From Cryptosporangium minutisporangium (lineage in GTDB: Bacteria; Actinomycetota; Actinomycetes; Mycobacteriales; Cryptosporangiaceae), in NCBI RefSeq assembly GCF_039536245.1, contig NZ_BAAAYN010000070.1, forward strand, positions 42,221 through 106,220: 64,000 bases of DNA, written 5' to 3'. Shown piece after piece: positions 63,175-64,000 of this stretch; positions within the stretch are counted from its first letter, which is position 1; each line of letters starts with the position of its first letter. A program made the position numbers and the translations under genes. The notes beneath the pieces were generated by a model. That model ran no database searches. It was given only the letters and a program-made list of their open reading frames with translations, and was not told the origin of the DNA.

Positions 63175-64000
63175 CTCAGCGCGACGTCTGCGCGGTCGTC
63201 CTGGCCGCCGGAGCGGGCACCCGGCTGCGCCCGCTCACCAACCTGCGGCCGAAGGCCCTGTGCCCGGTGGGCAACGTGCCGCTGCTCGATCGAGCGCTCG
63301 CTCGGCTGGACTCCCTCGGCCTGAGCGGCCCTTCCCAGGTCGCGGTCAACGCCCATCACCAGGCCGAGCAGATCGCTGCGGCGGTCACCGGCCGGGCGCA
63401 TCTCTCGGTGGAGCAGCCCGAGGCGCTCGGCACGGCCGGTGCGGTCGCCGCGCTGCGGAACTGGGTCGCCGGACGGGACGTGTTGGTGCTCAACGCGGAC
63501 GCGTACCTCGCGGGGCCGCTTCCCGGGGACTTCCTCGCCGGGTGGAGCGGGGAGCACCCGCGGCTGCTCGTCGTCGACGCGGGCGACCGCCGACGCGACT
63601 TCGACCGGTGGCGGTTCGCCGGGGTCTCGCTGCTCCCGGCCACCGCGGCGACTCGGTTGCGGCCGGAGCCGACCGGCCTCTACGAGGTGGTGTGGCGCGA
63701 CGCCTGGGCCGCCGGGTGCCTGGAGCTCAGCCCGTTCGAGGGAACGTTCGTCGACTGCGGAACGCCCGCCGACTACCTCGCCGCGAACCTGCACGCCCGC
63801 ACCGCCGACGCGGCCCACGGTGTCGACGCGGCCCACGGCGTCGACGCGGCCCACGGTGTCGACGCGGCCCACGGCGTCGACGCGGCCCACGGTGTCGACG
63901 CGGGCGCGGTTGTGACCGGCACGGCCACGGACTCGGTGGTCGGCGCCGGGGCGACGGTCGCGGGACGGATCGTCCGCTGCGTGGTGTGGCCGGGCGCGCG
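63171..64000 (+). CDS. NTP-transferase (sugar nucleotidyltransferase), 3' end beyond window
   Basis: At least 276 residues. The start VVLAAGAGTRLRPLTNLRPK is the nucleotide-binding signature of mannose-1-phosphate guanylyltransferase-like and glucose-1-phosphate nucleotidyltransferase enzymes. VLVLNADAYLAG provides the metal Asp. After a domain end at about 210 (FVDCGTPADYL) comes a five-fold DAAHGV repeat, then the beginning of hexapeptide-like turns (VVGAGATVAGRIVRCVVW). GTG 63171 overlaps the NUDIX stop. A sugar-nucleotide product would fit envelope synthesis; the sugar is unknown. Confidence 0.87.
   Translation, partial: MTQRDVCAVVLAAGAGTRLRPLTNLRPKALCPVGNVPLLDRALARLDSLGLSGPSQVAVNAHHQAEQIAAAVTGRAHLSVEQPEALGTAGAVAALRNWVAGRDVLVLNADAYLAGPLPGDFLAGWSGEHPRLLVVDAGDRRRDFDRWRFAGVSLLPATAATRLRPEPTGLYEVVWRDAWAAGCLELSPFEGTFVDCGTPADYLAANLHARTADAAHGVDAAHGVDAAHGVDAAHGVDAAHGVDAGAVVTGTATDSVVGAGATVAGRIVRCVVWPGA
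63807..63896. repeat. 18-bp tandem repeat, five units, inside the nucleotidyltransferase
   Basis: Units at 63807, 63825, 63843, 63861 and 63879, each GACGCGGCCCACGGyGTC with the y alternating T, C, T, C, T. It encodes DAAHGV five times between the catalytic domain and the beta-helix-like C-terminus. Confidence 0.92.

Overview
The window is a 64-kb piece of a very GC-rich actinobacterial chromosome. Codons end almost always in G or C, GTG starts are common, and 4-bp ATGA/GTGA gene overlaps are frequent. Marker clusters (uvrC-rapZ-yvcK-whiA, gap-pgk-tpiA, hemE/hemG, fadA-fadB, macS-macR, fadD-pimB) point to a filamentous actinomycete. The overall mix suggests a Frankia/Cryptosporangium-like lineage, but that placement is inference. 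No rRNA, tRNA, CRISPR array, prophage or insertion sequence was recognised.

Layout. 1-10 kb: haem synthesis (partial hemG, hemE), a DUF3000 protein, an ECF sigma factor with a membrane partner, two proline-rich single-pass membrane proteins (one a trypsin-like protease) and an RNase D-like HRDC protein. 10-15.5 kb: glyA, then the beta-oxidation pair fadA-fadB. 15.6-21 kb: two Uma2 nucleases and a four-gene ABC exporter operon. 21-34.4 kb, minus strand: thiamine pyrophosphokinase, tpiA-pgk-gap, an Hsp70-like ATPase fused to a WD40 propeller, two flavin reductases, then whiA-yvcK-rapZ-uvrC. 34.4-40 kb: a Crp/Fnr regulator, a repeat-filled gene-poor stretch and a giant cyclase/ATPase regulator. 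40-50 kb, mostly minus strand: macR-macS-plsC, an esterase and partner, glucokinase, an ArsA-like ATPase with an SRPBCC protein, and a phosphoesterase. 50-64 kb: fadD, a histidine kinase and response regulator, pimB, an M48 protease, a NYN-domain protein, a DEDDh/GIY-YIG nuclease, a NUDIX protein and a nucleotidyltransferase cut by the window end.

How they fit together. Central carbon flow (gap, pgk, tpiA, glkA), one-carbon metabolism (glyA), fatty-acid breakdown and activation (fadA, fadB, fadD) and membrane lipid synthesis (plsC, pimB) are mixed with signalling and developmental regulators (whiA, macRS, a GAF-kinase/LuxR pair, a Crp-type factor). The 40-56 kb order resembles the glkA/macRS region of Streptomyces and the plsC-ArsA-SRPBCC-fadD15-pimB region of Mycobacterium; this is from memory, not from a search.

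The most unusual content is repetitive. A 71-74 bp quasi-palindromic element occurs three times. Two copies sit exactly at the start codon of unrelated genes (fadB and an esterase) and give both proteins nearly the same 23-residue N-terminus, in the manner of the protein-coding palindromic elements of Rickettsia. A second, hairpin-forming family lies between convergent genes. Many short tandem repeats have unit lengths divisible by three (15, 18, 24, 27 and 51 bp), both inside and outside genes. Two genes (the cyclase and the GAF kinase) show coding sequence upstream of their first usable start codon, and one SRPBCC gene looks like an internally deleted remnant.
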